19,799 bases of DNA from Bacteroidales bacterium (GCA_019416425.1 DXXK01000057.1:1-19799); one strand, 5' to 3'; positions 1 through 7,504 are shown, numbered from the stretch's first letter. Numbers and translations: made by a program. The notes: generated from the sequence alone by a model not told the origin.

Positions 1-1064
1 GTCAGGAGTGATTCGAATTTATGGAAACTCTCCTCCCAGTTGAAGCGGGAGATTGTCTGTACCGATGCGTGCGCCATGCGCAGACGCAATTCGGGGTTCT
101 CGATCAGTCTGATCATGGCGTCGGCCAGGGCACGGCTGTCATGCGTCGGGACTATCAGCCCCTCATGGCCATCAGTGACCATTTCCTGAAAACCTAATGT
201 ATCAGTGCAGACTATGGCGTTGCCGCAGATCATGGCCTCGCCTACGGGGAGGCCCCAGCCTTCCTGCAGACTGGGTGCCAGATATATGCTGCTGGTATTG
301 TAGATACGGTTGTGCGTCTCCCGGTCGGGACACTGATAGTACTCGATCCATTCGGGCAGGTCGGCGGGCCGTTCGGGGTATCCGAAGAACAGGGCCTTGA
401 GCTGCGGATACTTAGACCGCACCAGGGCCAGCGCCTCGATGCCATACTTACAACCCTTTCTCAGTTCATCGTGGAACAGCATTGAAACGGCGTACGGTGA
501 CCGGGAGTCAACGGGAATGGTCAGCCGGAAGTAGTCGAAGTCAAAGCCGTTACGAATCAGTGTGCAGTCGGCTCCAGTCTGTTCCACCTTGGCCTTGAGC
601 CATGTGCTGATAGCAATATTCTTAAATCCATATCGATATGTGTCAAGGACTTCCTGATCCGAAGCCCCCCAGTTTTCAAAATCCTGAATCAGATAAAGCC
701 TGCGCCCGTCGGGAACATCGAAATACTTCAGGAATCTGGAGGTCTGCATTGCAGTGGCGACGTAGTAGTCCGTACGCGGCACGTTCCGCTGCCTGAGTGA
801 CAGTACCGTATGCTCGGTGACGGCGGGATCGAGATTGAACCAGGAACGGGCCGAGATCCTGAAGAGTTTCCGCCGGAAGTAGCGCAGCAGGTTCTTCAAA
901 CGAGACATCAGCGGGACTCCCCCGGGATTCAATGTCAGGGAGTAAACCAGATATACGTCATATCCACGACGTGCCAGGTGGTTGGCGTATTCCAGAGCCA
1001 CCTTGACGCCGCCGACAGGCCGGCTGGGAGTACCGTAAAACAGGAATGAGATTGATCTTTTCAT
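1..1064 (-). CDS. GT4 glycosyltransferase, C-terminal end cut off by the window edge
   Basis: This gene encodes a probable GT-B fold glycosyltransferase of family GT4, which would add one sugar to a lipid-linked glycan on the cytoplasmic side of the inner membrane. Reading from the ATG at 1064, 354 codons are open to the window edge. The N-terminus (MKRSISFLFYGTPSRPVGG) has the usual first Rossmann strand and glycine-rich loop. The C-terminal half has the GT4 nucleotide-sugar signature EGWGLPVGEA, with the E-x7-E pair at residues 268 and 276, followed by a G-A/C-T strand pattern and DGHEGLIVP. The visible end (ISRFNWEESFHKFESLL) resembles the last helix of such enzymes, so only a few residues are probably missing. 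Its start overlaps the stop of the upstream glycosyltransferase as ATGA (1061-1064), suggesting translational coupling. Donor and acceptor cannot be read from the sequence. Confidence 0.88.
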   Translation of the reverse strand, partial: MKRSISFLFYGTPSRPVGGVKVALEYANHLARRGYDVYLVYSLTLNPGGVPLMSRLKNLLRYFRRKLFRISARSWFNLDPAVTEHTVLSLRQRNVPRTDYYVATAMQTSRFLKYFDVPDGRRLYLIQDFENWGASDQEVLDTYRYGFKNIAISTWLKAKVEQTGADCTLIRNGFDFDYFRLTIPVDSRSPYAVSMLFHDELRKGCKYGIEALALVRSKYPQLKALFFGYPERPADLPEWIEYYQCPDRETHNRIYNTSSIYLAPSLQEGWGLPVGEAMICGNAIVCTDTLGFQEMVTDGHEGLIVPTHDSRALADAMIRLIENPELRLRMAHASVQTISRFNWEESFHKFESLL

Positions 1065-2398
1065 GATGTCATAGACTTATAATACTTCATAATATCCCGG
1101 CTGAAGCAACGCTTGGAGCAGGTGTCCAAGGCAATGGCGCGGGTGGAGGTCCTCATTTCACGGTATTCCTCCGGACGGGCGCCGGACACGCCGATGGCTG
1201 TATAGAGAATCCCGGCATATGCCTGCGGGGTCACGTCATCGGTCTTGAAACCTGAGCGGCCGTCGACCACGACATCGACGGCGGTACCGTTGTCGAAACA
1301 TACCACAGGCGTGCCGCACATCTGCGACTGGTTGACCATGGATGGTCCGGCGTCGTCGACCGACGGACTGAGGAACCAGTCCGCGACCTGATACAGCCGG
1401 ATAAGCTCGCTCCGGCCAACGCGTCCCATATATTCGTGCCGTATATGCGGATTGAGTATATGCTTGTCCAGATATTCGTCGCCGATGCTGAGCAGTACCA
1501 CGGGACGGCCTGCGGCAACAGTCTCCGGCAGACCGTTCAGGGCCTCGATGATGAACCTGGCGCCCTTGCGCGGCTCGGCCGACGACCGGGCCAGCAGGAC
1601 CACGGCGTCCTGCGGCAGATCCATCTCACGACGCAACGCCTGACGGCCGGCGGACGGGACAAACTCATCCTCGTCGATTATGACGCTGACCTTGAATATG
1701 TTCCGCTCCGGGAACAGTCCGCTCTGACGGGCAAAGGAGTTCATCCATGAATTGCCTAAGAAGGCGCAGTTCATACCGGCGTAATTGCTCTTCTTGACCA
1801 GATAGTTCCTGTGCGTGAAGTCCTCGGGGTCATTGCTGCGCAGGGCAGGGCAACGGCCGCACTGCTCGGCGAAACGGCGGCACTCGTTGAAGTAGAAGCA
1901 GCCGCCGGTGACAGGCGCCATGTCGATGGCCAGCACCATTACCGGGCAATGCAGCCGGTCGTAGACGGCCCGGAGCGAGGTGGTGTTGATGAAGCCGAAC
2001 CACCAGAGGGTTATGACCAGGTCGTACTTGCCGTGGATATGCTCCAGGAGCTGCTCGACGGGCATTCCGGGCGTGGACTCGTCGGGGTAGTGGATCTCGT
2101 ACAAGTCGTTGAAGACCATTCCCTGACCCTCAAGGTCCTTCTTGACGTCCGAGGCGGGACGCTGCTTATGCAGCATCGACTTGATGTGGCCGGGCAGCAG
2201 CCGGGCCATGACCGACTTGACCAGCGGACGCGACTGCACGCTGCGGTAACCCCGTTTGGGAAACTCGCCGGAATAGCTGCACAGGTAGTCGACATTGTGT
2301 CCGGCCTCCCTGAGGCAGTTCATGACGTCGCTGCCGAACCCGGCGGAATAGCCTGGCCGGTGCGTGGAGAGTATCAGAATATTAAGCCTGGAGTCCAT
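1061..2398 (-). CDS. GT4 glycosyltransferase with Cys cluster (WcaC-like)
   Basis: This is a 445-residue probable glycosyltransferase acting in the same glycan pathway. The open frame continues upstream to 2578, but those 60 residues are antisense-like S/T/R/P-rich sequence inside wecE. The start at 2398 (MDSRLNILILSTHRPGYSAG) gives a proper first beta strand and a 17-bp overlap with wecE. Residues 155-185 hold the motif DMAPVTGGCFYF followed by a four-cysteine cluster (C167, C173, C180, C183), known in a subgroup of GT4 enzymes related to colanic-acid WcaC. The phosphate-contact region is RSSAEPRKG (271-279). The acceptor-side motif is SPSVDDAGPSMVNQSQMCG (344-362), in which the usual E-x7-E pair is replaced by D and Q, as I recall from this subgroup. 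The TGA stop is shared with the next gene's ATG. Substrate unknown. Confidence 0.87.
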   Translation of the reverse strand: MDSRLNILILSTHRPGYSAGFGSDVMNCLREAGHNVDYLCSYSGEFPKRGYRSVQSRPLVKSVMARLLPGHIKSMLHKQRPASDVKKDLEGQGMVFNDLYEIHYPDESTPGMPVEQLLEHIHGKYDLVITLWWFGFINTTSLRAVYDRLHCPVMVLAIDMAPVTGGCFYFNECRRFAEQCGRCPALRSNDPEDFTHRNYLVKKSNYAGMNCAFLGNSWMNSFARQSGLFPERNIFKVSVIIDEDEFVPSAGRQALRREMDLPQDAVVLLARSSAEPRKGARFIIEALNGLPETVAAGRPVVLLSIGDEYLDKHILNPHIRHEYMGRVGRSELIRLYQVADWFLSPSVDDAGPSMVNQSQMCGTPVVCFDNGTAVDVVVDGRSGFKTDDVTPQAYAGILYTAIGVSGARPEEYREMRTSTRAIALDTCSKRCFSRDIMKYYKSMTS

Positions 2399-3602
2399 TG
2401 AAGAAGGCGTGGATCTGGCTGATGACGGAGTCCTGCTCGGCGTCGGTGAGCTCGTAGTACATGGGGAGGCGGAGCAGGCAGTCGGCAAAGCGGTCGCAGT
2501 TGGGCAAGTCGAGTCCCACCACCTGAGCCTCGTCCTCGGCATTTCCGTCGAAACCGGTGACCGACACCGTCTTGACATCCTGACAGTTCTCTGGCCGTAT
2601 GTCGGCGTTGGAGGTGTAGAAGGCGCTCTTATGCAGGCTCAGATAGTGGAACACGGAGAGGATGCCGTTGTCCTTGAGGTGCCGGATCAGAGCTGAGCGC
2701 TCGCCGAGCGAACGGCACACGATGTAGAACATGTGGGCGTTGTTGGTGGCGTAGTCGGGAATGACGGGCAGCTCGAAACAGCCACGCTCCGCCAGGTCCT
2801 GCAGACCGGCATGGTAGCGTTCCCAGATCTCGCGGCGGCGGGTCTGGATGATGTCCAGGTTCTCGATCTGCGCCCACAGGAAGGCGGAGATCAGCTCGGA
2901 GGGGAGGAACGACGAGCCGGTGTCGACCCAGCCGTACTTGTTGACCTCGCCGCGGAAGAACTCGGAGCGGTTGGTGCCTTTCTCCCAGATAATCTCGGAG
3001 CGGCGGATGAACCGCGGGTCGTTGATGGTGAGGAGTCCGCCCTCGCCGGCGATGATGTTCTTGGTCTCGTGGAAGGAGAAGCATCCCAGGTGGCCGAGGG
3101 AGCCTAAGGCGCGTCCCCGGTAATAGGAATCGATGGACTGCGCGGCGTCCTCGACCACCAGGAGGTCGTGCCTCCGGGCGATGTCCATGATCCTGTCCAT
3201 GTCGCAGGCCACGCCGGCGTAATGGACAGGGACGATGACGCGCGTGCGGTCGGTGATCAAAGCCTCGATCCTGTCAGGATCGATGTTCGGGTTGTCTTTG
3301 CAGCTGTCGCAGAACACGATCCTGGCACCCTGCCGGACGAATGCCAGCACCGTGGAGACGAAGGTGTAGCTTGGGGCTATGACCTCGTCGCCGGGCTTGA
3401 TGTCGCAGAGGATGGCGGCCATCTCGAGCGCGTCGGTGCATGATGTGGTCATCAGGGCCTTAAGGAAGCCGTAATGGTCCTCCATGAACTTCTGGCATTT
3501 ATTGGTGTATATGCCGTTGCCGGAGAGCTTGCCTGAATAAACTGCCTTACGGATGTAATCGGCCTCGTTGCCGGTCAGAAAAGGCTTGTTGAATGGAATC
3601 AT
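2382..3602 (-). CDS. wecE: dTDP-4-amino-4,6-dideoxygalactose transaminase (WecE/RffA)
   Basis: This is a PLP-dependent sugar aminotransferase of the DegT/DnrJ/EryC1/StrS family. It would convert dTDP-4-keto-6-deoxy-D-glucose to dTDP-4-amino-4,6-dideoxygalactose using glutamate. The 406-residue protein follows E. coli WecE closely as I recall that sequence: MIPFN start, SGKLSGNG (23-30), PSYTFVST (77-84), VPVHYAGVACDMD (124-136), the PLP aspartate in VVEDAAQ (149-155), and the Schiff-base lysine K181 in SFHETKN. EKGTNRSEFFRG (207-218) and RLPMYYEL (378-385) are also typical. An extra stretch of about 30 residues (about 333-362) lies between SAFYTSN and GLDLPNCDRF; E. coli WecE has 376 residues. 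The gene sits directly after wecD, whose product acetylates the amine made here. The 56-bp gap between them holds an AT-rich repeat. The assignment is firm; the exact sugar stereochemistry is inferred from the family. Confidence 0.93.
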   Translation of the reverse strand: MIPFNKPFLTGNEADYIRKAVYSGKLSGNGIYTNKCQKFMEDHYGFLKALMTTSCTDALEMAAILCDIKPGDEVIAPSYTFVSTVLAFVRQGARIVFCDSCKDNPNIDPDRIEALITDRTRVIVPVHYAGVACDMDRIMDIARRHDLLVVEDAAQSIDSYYRGRALGSLGHLGCFSFHETKNIIAGEGGLLTINDPRFIRRSEIIWEKGTNRSEFFRGEVNKYGWVDTGSSFLPSELISAFLWAQIENLDIIQTRRREIWERYHAGLQDLAERGCFELPVIPDYATNNAHMFYIVCRSLGERSALIRHLKDNGILSVFHYLSLHKSAFYTSNADIRPENCQDVKTVSVTGFDGNAEDEAQVVGLDLPNCDRFADCLLRLPMYYELTDAEQDSVISQIHAFFNGLQA

Positions 3603-3607
3603 ATTTC

Positions 3608-3654
3608 AAATGAAGAATTTAGAATGCATAATGCATAATTAAATGCGCAATGCG
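3608..3654 (+). repeat. AT-rich intergenic repeat, copy 1
   Basis: A 47-bp AT-rich element lies in the wecD-wecE gap, beginning 4 bp past the wecD stop. It matches copy 2 (5896-5942) at 43 of 47 positions in the same orientation and shares the core AGAATGCATAATGCATAATT with the other copies. It contains no gene and is clearly more AT-rich than its surroundings. Its function is unknown. Confidence 0.8.
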
Positions 3655-3658
3655 GAGG

Positions 3659-4342
3659 TTAAAGCCAGAGGTGGTAGACGTAGTCCTGGCGGTGGATGCT
3701 GAAGCCGTGGCGCTCGTAGAAGCGGCAGGCGGGTAGGTTGTCGGCCTGGGTGGTGACCTCGACCTGTAGATTCTGTTCAGCCGCCAGATTGACGATGGTC
3801 TGGACCATGGCGCCACCGATACCTTGTCCTCTGTAGCGGGAATCAGTGGCAATCAGGCCGATGGAAAGCTCCGGCTCCTTGACCTTGGCGGTGACAAGCC
3901 CTGTCTGCCGACCGTCTGACTCGCACACCAGTACATGGTCGGCGAACTGACGCGACAGGGAATTGTCCAGCCACAGACGGTACAGCCGTCTGGCGTCTTC
4001 CCGACAGATCTTCGGGTCGACCCAATATCTGGAATACGCTCCGGCCTGACATGCAAGGTCGTAAAGCTGTTCGGTCGCCGTCTGTGCAGGAACCACCGGA
4101 AGTGGCACAGGCCTGTGCCGCGGGTCAGTCAGCAGATAGCTTCGCTTGCGGTCGGCAAGCATGGCATCGAAATCCTCGAGAACCAACGGACCGGGGCTGA
4201 AGACATATACCAGCCGGCATCCCTGCCGCCGGTATCGTACCAGTTCCGCAACGATTTCGGATTCGGAAGCATCCCCGGCATCAATCCTGGCGACCCGATA
4301 GCCAAAGAACCGGCTGTCCCATTCCAGCCATCCACTTCTCAT
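3659..4342 (-). CDS. wecD: dTDP-4-amino-4,6-dideoxygalactose N-acetyltransferase (WecD/RffC-like, GNAT fold)
   Basis: This 227-residue GNAT acetyltransferase would transfer acetyl from acetyl-CoA to the 4-amino group of the WecE product, giving dTDP-Fuc4NAc. The N-terminus (LEWDSRFFGYRVARI) corresponds to the LTWENAFFG segment of E. coli WecD. The central part carries SRYWVDP and the YRLWLDNSL helix found in WecD. The acetyl-CoA loop is RGQGIGGAM (from residue 171), and a tyrosine in ACRFYERHGF (residue 209) sits where WecD has its proposed general acid. The open frame extends to 4579, but that part overlaps the flippase gene and is not protein-like. I chose the ATG at 4342 because it forms an ATGA overlap with the flippase stop; an ATG three codons earlier (4351) is equally possible. 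Order wzx-wecD-wecE on one strand supports a joint role. Confidence 0.88.
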   Translation of the reverse strand: MRSGWLEWDSRFFGYRVARIDAGDASESEIVAELVRYRRQGCRLVYVFSPGPLVLEDFDAMLADRKRSYLLTDPRHRPVPLPVVPAQTATEQLYDLACQAGAYSRYWVDPKICREDARRLYRLWLDNSLSRQFADHVLVCESDGRQTGLVTAKVKEPELSIGLIATDSRYRGQGIGGAMVQTIVNLAAEQNLQVEVTTQADNLPACRFYERHGFSIHRQDYVYHLWL

Positions 4343-5697
4343 CTGTTCCATATGCCTGTGGCGGTTTTGTTGAGGATCTTTTTGGTCTGAATGACACCGA
4401 ACCAGGAGGTGCATACCAACAGGAGGATGACCGATACGGCCAGGAGTCCGGTCAGACCGAATCTGCCGCAAGCCCAGCATCCCACAGGGACGTACGACAG
4501 GCAGCAGACTGCCGAGCATATCAGCTGCAGGCGGATCTTGCCCAGTCCGGACAACAGCTGGGTCCACAAGGTGCCCCATAGGTTAAGAATCTGAAACAGA
4601 TATACCAGCAGGGTGACTATGAACGGTACAGTCACCATGTCCCGGATCCAAATCCCGTAGACAAGCGGAGAGACTGCCACCATCAGGAGTCCGATTATGG
4701 ACATCAGCATCCAAGCCTGCATCAGCCGCCGGCGCGCGGCCTTCATCCAGGCGTAGTCGTTGTTGACCTGAGCCTCGGCGAAGGCGCTCCAGAATGGAGC
4801 CAGTATTATGGTGAACGCCATGGGGAGCACCTGCATGTACTTGAAGGCGATGTTGTAGACGGTCACTTCCTCGGGTCCCAGGTACTGGGTGATGATCAGG
4901 TTGTTGGTCTGATAGAAGATGATGGCCAGAATCTGCAGGAAAAAGAACATGATGCCCAGCGACATGATGTCGCGGGCGTAGCGCATCCTGACGAACCGCA
5001 ACGACGGTCTGTAAGGCCGCAGGATGGTATTGTAGGTCCAGACGTTAGAGGCCACGAGTACCACCATTGAAGTTGCGCCCATGGCCAGAGCCAGATAGAT
5101 CAGGTTGCCGGAGGAGAAGCGTGTCATGACCAGCAGCGTGAGGCACAGCAGGACCTGCGTGGCGGTGTCGAAAGCGGATGCGAGCGCGGGTTTCTGCAGT
5201 GCGCTCAGCAGGGTCCTGTTCAGCTTCAGCACGAACAGGATGGAGAAATTGGAGATGACAATCAGCACCGTGACCAGCAGCTCATGTTCAAGCGCCAGGT
5301 CGGTGTTCAGCACCCTGTGCCAGTCTATGAAACATGACGCGGCCATGGCCATCAGCCATACGGCACTGACAATCAGTGTGATGATGAAATAGGCGGTGCT
5401 GACGTAGCTTCGTGCGAGTTCATTGTCCCCCCTCTCGACGGCCCCGATGAACCTGTAACGCAGACCATCGCCGACACCGATGTCGAAGAAGCTGAGCCAA
5501 GCCACCAGCGAGGAGATGGTAAGCCAGATGCCGTACTCATAGCTGGACACATAGTTGATGGTCAGGGGCACGGTCAGCAGGCCGCAGACTATGCTGACCC
5601 CCTTCAGGGCGAACATCACCACGATGTTCTTCTTGGCCCGGACGGAACGCTTGTTGCCCTGGTTGATGAGTCCACGTATTTTACCTGCAATCGGCAT
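4339..5697 (-). CDS. wzx: Wzx-type polysaccharide flippase (MATE/MOP superfamily)
   Basis: This is a 452-residue polytopic inner-membrane protein that would move undecaprenyl-linked repeat units across the membrane. Hydrophobic segments run through its whole length, roughly 12 to 14 helices. The N-terminal part is typical of O-antigen/teichoic-acid flippases: NIVVMFALKGVSIVCGLLTV, then YEYGIWLTISS and FFDIGVGDGLRY. Further on, LGPEEVTVYNIAFKYMQ and ILAPFWSAFAEA match the central part of this family. The open frame continues to 6048, but the upstream portion crosses the repeats and hairpin and does not look like protein. The ATG at 5697 is therefore the likely start. It is the first polysaccharide gene after the recombinase gap, and its stop overlaps the wecD start. 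The symbol is used in the generic sense; the transported glycan is not known. Confidence 0.88.
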   Translation of the reverse strand: MPIAGKIRGLINQGNKRSVRAKKNIVVMFALKGVSIVCGLLTVPLTINYVSSYEYGIWLTISSLVAWLSFFDIGVGDGLRYRFIGAVERGDNELARSYVSTAYFIITLIVSAVWLMAMAASCFIDWHRVLNTDLALEHELLVTVLIVISNFSILFVLKLNRTLLSALQKPALASAFDTATQVLLCLTLLVMTRFSSGNLIYLALAMGATSMVVLVASNVWTYNTILRPYRPSLRFVRMRYARDIMSLGIMFFFLQILAIIFYQTNNLIITQYLGPEEVTVYNIAFKYMQVLPMAFTIILAPFWSAFAEAQVNNDYAWMKAARRRLMQAWMLMSIIGLLMVAVSPLVYGIWIRDMVTVPFIVTLLVYLFQILNLWGTLWTQLLSGLGKIRLQLICSAVCCLSYVPVGCWACGRFGLTGLLAVSVILLLVCTSWFGVIQTKKILNKTATGIWNR

Positions 5698-5785
5698 TGT
5701 CTGGTCTGTAAAACGGCTATGTATCAGTGTATTGAATGTGACGCGTATTGGTGAAGAACCGGCTGGGGCAAGGTATGGCCATCGT

Positions 5786-5811
5786 CCCCCGGTCCGGATG
5801 CGGACCGGGGG
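5786..5811 (-). promoter_or_regulatory. Strong GC hairpin in the leader of the flippase operon
   Basis: A perfect 11-bp inverted repeat (CCCCCGGTCCG, loop GATG, CGGACCGGGGG) lies 89 bp upstream of the flippase start. No T-run follows on either strand, so it is not a standard intrinsic terminator. It could be a 5' leader structure, an attenuator part, or a protein site. The structure is seen; the role is inferred. Confidence 0.55.
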
Positions 5812-5895
5812 TTCCAATGGGTCATTGTCCTGTCGGGATGCGCCATTTAATTTGAAAAACGAACAATCATGGTTTTTTATTGAACGGGTGTAATT

Positions 5896-5942
5896 AAATG
5901 AAGAATTAAGAATGCATAGTGCATAATTTAATGCCCAATGCG
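5896..5942 (+). repeat. AT-rich intergenic repeat, copy 2
   Basis: This 47-bp element is 43/47 identical to copy 1 at 3608-3654. Its part 5904-5925 forms an inverted repeat (21 of 22 positions) with 6042-6063, enclosing 116 bp next to the recombinase gene. Confidence 0.8.
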
Positions 5943-6041
5943 CTATGCGTAATGGGCTACGCAATAGGGCGGACCTAAAGGCCCTGCACAGAACCAACCA
6001 TGTCGGGTAATCAGGACGACAACGGCCTCCGGCCACACAAA

Positions 6042-6070
6042 TATGCATTATGCATTCTTAATTATGCATT
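6042..6070 (-). repeat. AT-rich intergenic repeat, copy 3 (inverted)
   Basis: Read on the minus strand, this 29-bp element matches copy 4 (9495-9523) at 27 of 29 positions and contains AATTAAGAATGCATAATGCA. It starts 20 bp past the stop codon of the recombinase gene and faces copy 2 in opposite orientation. Confidence 0.78.
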
Positions 6071-6090
6071 GATATGACGCATGGAATGTG

Positions 6091-7299
6091 TCATTTCAGG
6101 GCATTGATGATCAGGGTGTTGGCGCGGTCGATGAGGGATGTGTCAAGGCTGGCGAGGTAGATTCGGGTTGTCAGCTCGGAATCATGGCCCATGCCTTCGC
6201 TGATAATGGCCATGGGTATTCCCTTGGCGCGGGCGGCCGAGGCCCAGCTGTGCCGCGCCACATAGAGAGTCAGCGGTATTGTCACGCCGGCCATAGCCGC
6301 CACCTTCTTGAGCATGGTGTTGATCCTGTAGCCCATGTTGTGGTATACGGACCGCTCGTTGGCGTTCTTGTCGCGGATGATAGGGAGGAGGTACTGGCTG
6401 GTATTGGCGGGGTACTTGTCGGCGATGGCCTGCATCTCGGCGGTCCATGCAATGCTGAGGAGCTGTCCGGTCTTGCGCCGGCGGTAGCATACGCAACCGT
6501 CGCGGAGGTCGGACTTGCGCAGGAAGGCCATGTCGACAAACGACATGCCGCGCATGTAGAAGCTGAGCATGAACATGTCGCGGGCGAAGTCCAGCTTGGG
6601 CGTCGCTGCCAGGTCCAGCTTGCATATTCGCTTGATGATGTGGATGGGCAACGCGCGTTTGACGGTCTTGTCGATACCGGTGTAAACCCCTCGGAACGGA
6701 GAGCAGTCCTTGACAATGCCCTTTCGGACGGCGCGGTTGTATACGGCTCGGAGGATGCGGGAATAGAACGAGGCGGTGTTGGGGACGATTCCCCGGCTGT
6801 AGAGCCATGCCTGGTATCCCTCCATGATCTCGGGGGTGAGCCGGTCCAGTATCAGGTCACGGTCCTGTCGGAACTTGCGGAAGCTGAGAAGGGCGGCGTG
6901 GTAGGTTTCGGAGGTACGTATACGTCCGTCGGCCTTGAGTCGGTCTATGATGCTCCGCATGAAGGTGAAGAGAGTGTATTCGGTGGCGTATCGGTTGAAT
7001 TCGTCGATGATGTCCTGGGCGGAGAATTGCGGCGAGACTGCGTCGAGGCGTGCGGTGATGCGGTTGAGACGCTCCATGTCGGCGCGGATGTCCTGGCGTA
7101 TACCGAGGACCAGGGCGTGACGGGGCGAAGCGAGTGGCGCGTAGACCGTTGAGCGTGAGGCGATCCATTCGGTGGGAAGGATGCGGTATGAGGTGACTAT
7201 CCGGCAGATCTTGCGTTCGTGGATGATCTGGTAGTAGATGTTGCCGGCGGCGCCGGGGACGGCCGAGGGCCGGAACTTGACTTTGATTGAGGTTCGCAT
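6091..7299 (-). CDS. Tyrosine recombinase / phage-type integrase (Bacteroidota form)
   Basis: This 402-residue site-specific recombinase would cut and rejoin DNA through a 3'-phosphotyrosine link. An N-terminal arm-type domain (about 1-90) with NIYYQIIHERK and SYRILPTEW is followed by a SAM-like core-binding domain (about 95-200) and a catalytic domain (about 215-402). The catalytic set is visible: R250 (FYMRGMSFVDMAFL), K276 (RRRKTGQ), R349 (YVARHSWAS), H372 (GMGHDS) and nucleophile Y381 (TTRIYL). The usual first histidine of the H-x-x-R box is a tyrosine (Y346), which I recall as common in Bacteroidota members. The start at 7299 gives the family-typical N-terminus after an A-rich leader. 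Such genes in Bacteroidota either belong to mobile elements or invert nearby DNA; the position next to a polysaccharide operon and an inverted repeat pair favours the second role here, without proof. Confidence 0.92.
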   Translation of the reverse strand: MRTSIKVKFRPSAVPGAAGNIYYQIIHERKICRIVTSYRILPTEWIASRSTVYAPLASPRHALVLGIRQDIRADMERLNRITARLDAVSPQFSAQDIIDEFNRYATEYTLFTFMRSIIDRLKADGRIRTSETYHAALLSFRKFRQDRDLILDRLTPEIMEGYQAWLYSRGIVPNTASFYSRILRAVYNRAVRKGIVKDCSPFRGVYTGIDKTVKRALPIHIIKRICKLDLAATPKLDFARDMFMLSFYMRGMSFVDMAFLRKSDLRDGCVCYRRRKTGQLLSIAWTAEMQAIADKYPANTSQYLLPIIRDKNANERSVYHNMGYRINTMLKKVAAMAGVTIPLTLYVARHSWASAARAKGIPMAIISEGMGHDSELTTRIYLASLDTSLIDRANTLIINALK

Positions 7300-7422
7300 G
7301 TTTTTTTATAATAAACGGAGGGTGGGTCCTCGGCTTCAGGTCCGACGCGGGCAGCGAGAGGGTGTAGGAGTGTCGGGGAGTGCGCGTGGGCACTCAAGGA
7401 GAGGTACAAATGGGCTGGAAAA

Positions 7423-7454
7423 TTTGGGAGATTGGGGATTAATGACTAATTTTG
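7423..7454 (+). promoter_or_regulatory. Bacteroidota-type promoter of the flavodiiron gene
   Basis: A -33 TTTG (7423-7426) and a -7 box TAATTTTG (7447-7454) are separated by 20 bp, matching the known Bacteroidota TTTG / TAnnTTTG pattern and spacing. The predicted transcription start is about 7458-7461, which gives a leader of about 55 nt before the ATG at 7516. This is the best-matching promoter in the window. Confidence 0.72.
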
Positions 7455-7461
7455 TAAGCCT

Positions 7462-7504
7462 AAGCGGCCGCACGCTCTGCATCCTAAACCTGTAGCGGCC
7501 GCTT
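7462..7504. promoter_or_regulatory. Inverted repeat AAGCGGCCGC / GCGGCCGCTT at the predicted transcription start
   Basis: Two perfect 10-bp arms (7462-7471 and 7495-7504) are separated by 23 bp. The left arm begins just at or after the predicted transcription start and the right arm ends 11 bp before the flavodiiron ATG. It may be a repressor site, or a stem-loop at the 5' end of the mRNA that affects stability or translation. No T-run follows, so a terminator is unlikely. Confidence 0.6.

Larger units (their letters stand above)
5698..6090. other. 393-bp non-coding gap between recombinase and polysaccharide genes
   Basis: No convincing gene is seen on either strand. Open frames here encode low-quality sequence and cross repeats. 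The gap holds a GC-rich hairpin (5786-5811), two AT-rich repeat copies facing each other (5896-5942 and 6042-6070), and an imperfect palindrome around 5932-5956 (GCCCA...TGGGC). The promoter of the polysaccharide operon should lie here on the minus strand, but I found no clean TAnnTTTG box. Confidence 0.7.

Noticed and set aside
2399..2578. N-terminal 60-residue extension of the second glycosyltransferase
   Set aside because: It lies inside wecE in another frame and is S/T/P/R-rich, unlike any glycosyltransferase N-terminus. The ATG at 2398 gives a normal start.
5698..6048. Extension of the flippase frame upstream to 6048 as part of the protein
   Set aside because: The extension crosses the GC hairpin and an AT-rich repeat and does not read as protein. 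The family-typical N-terminus begins at 5697.
6088..7152. A 354-codon open frame on the plus strand opposite the recombinase
   Set aside because: It lies antisense to a gene with all catalytic motifs, is Gly/Val/Asp/Glu-rich, and matches no family I know. GC-rich DNA commonly leaves such antisense frames open.
6091..7299. Recombinase as evidence of an integrated mobile element in this window
   Set aside because: No attachment-site direct repeats, mobilisation genes or tRNA target were seen on either side, and the neighbours are ordinary chromosomal genes.
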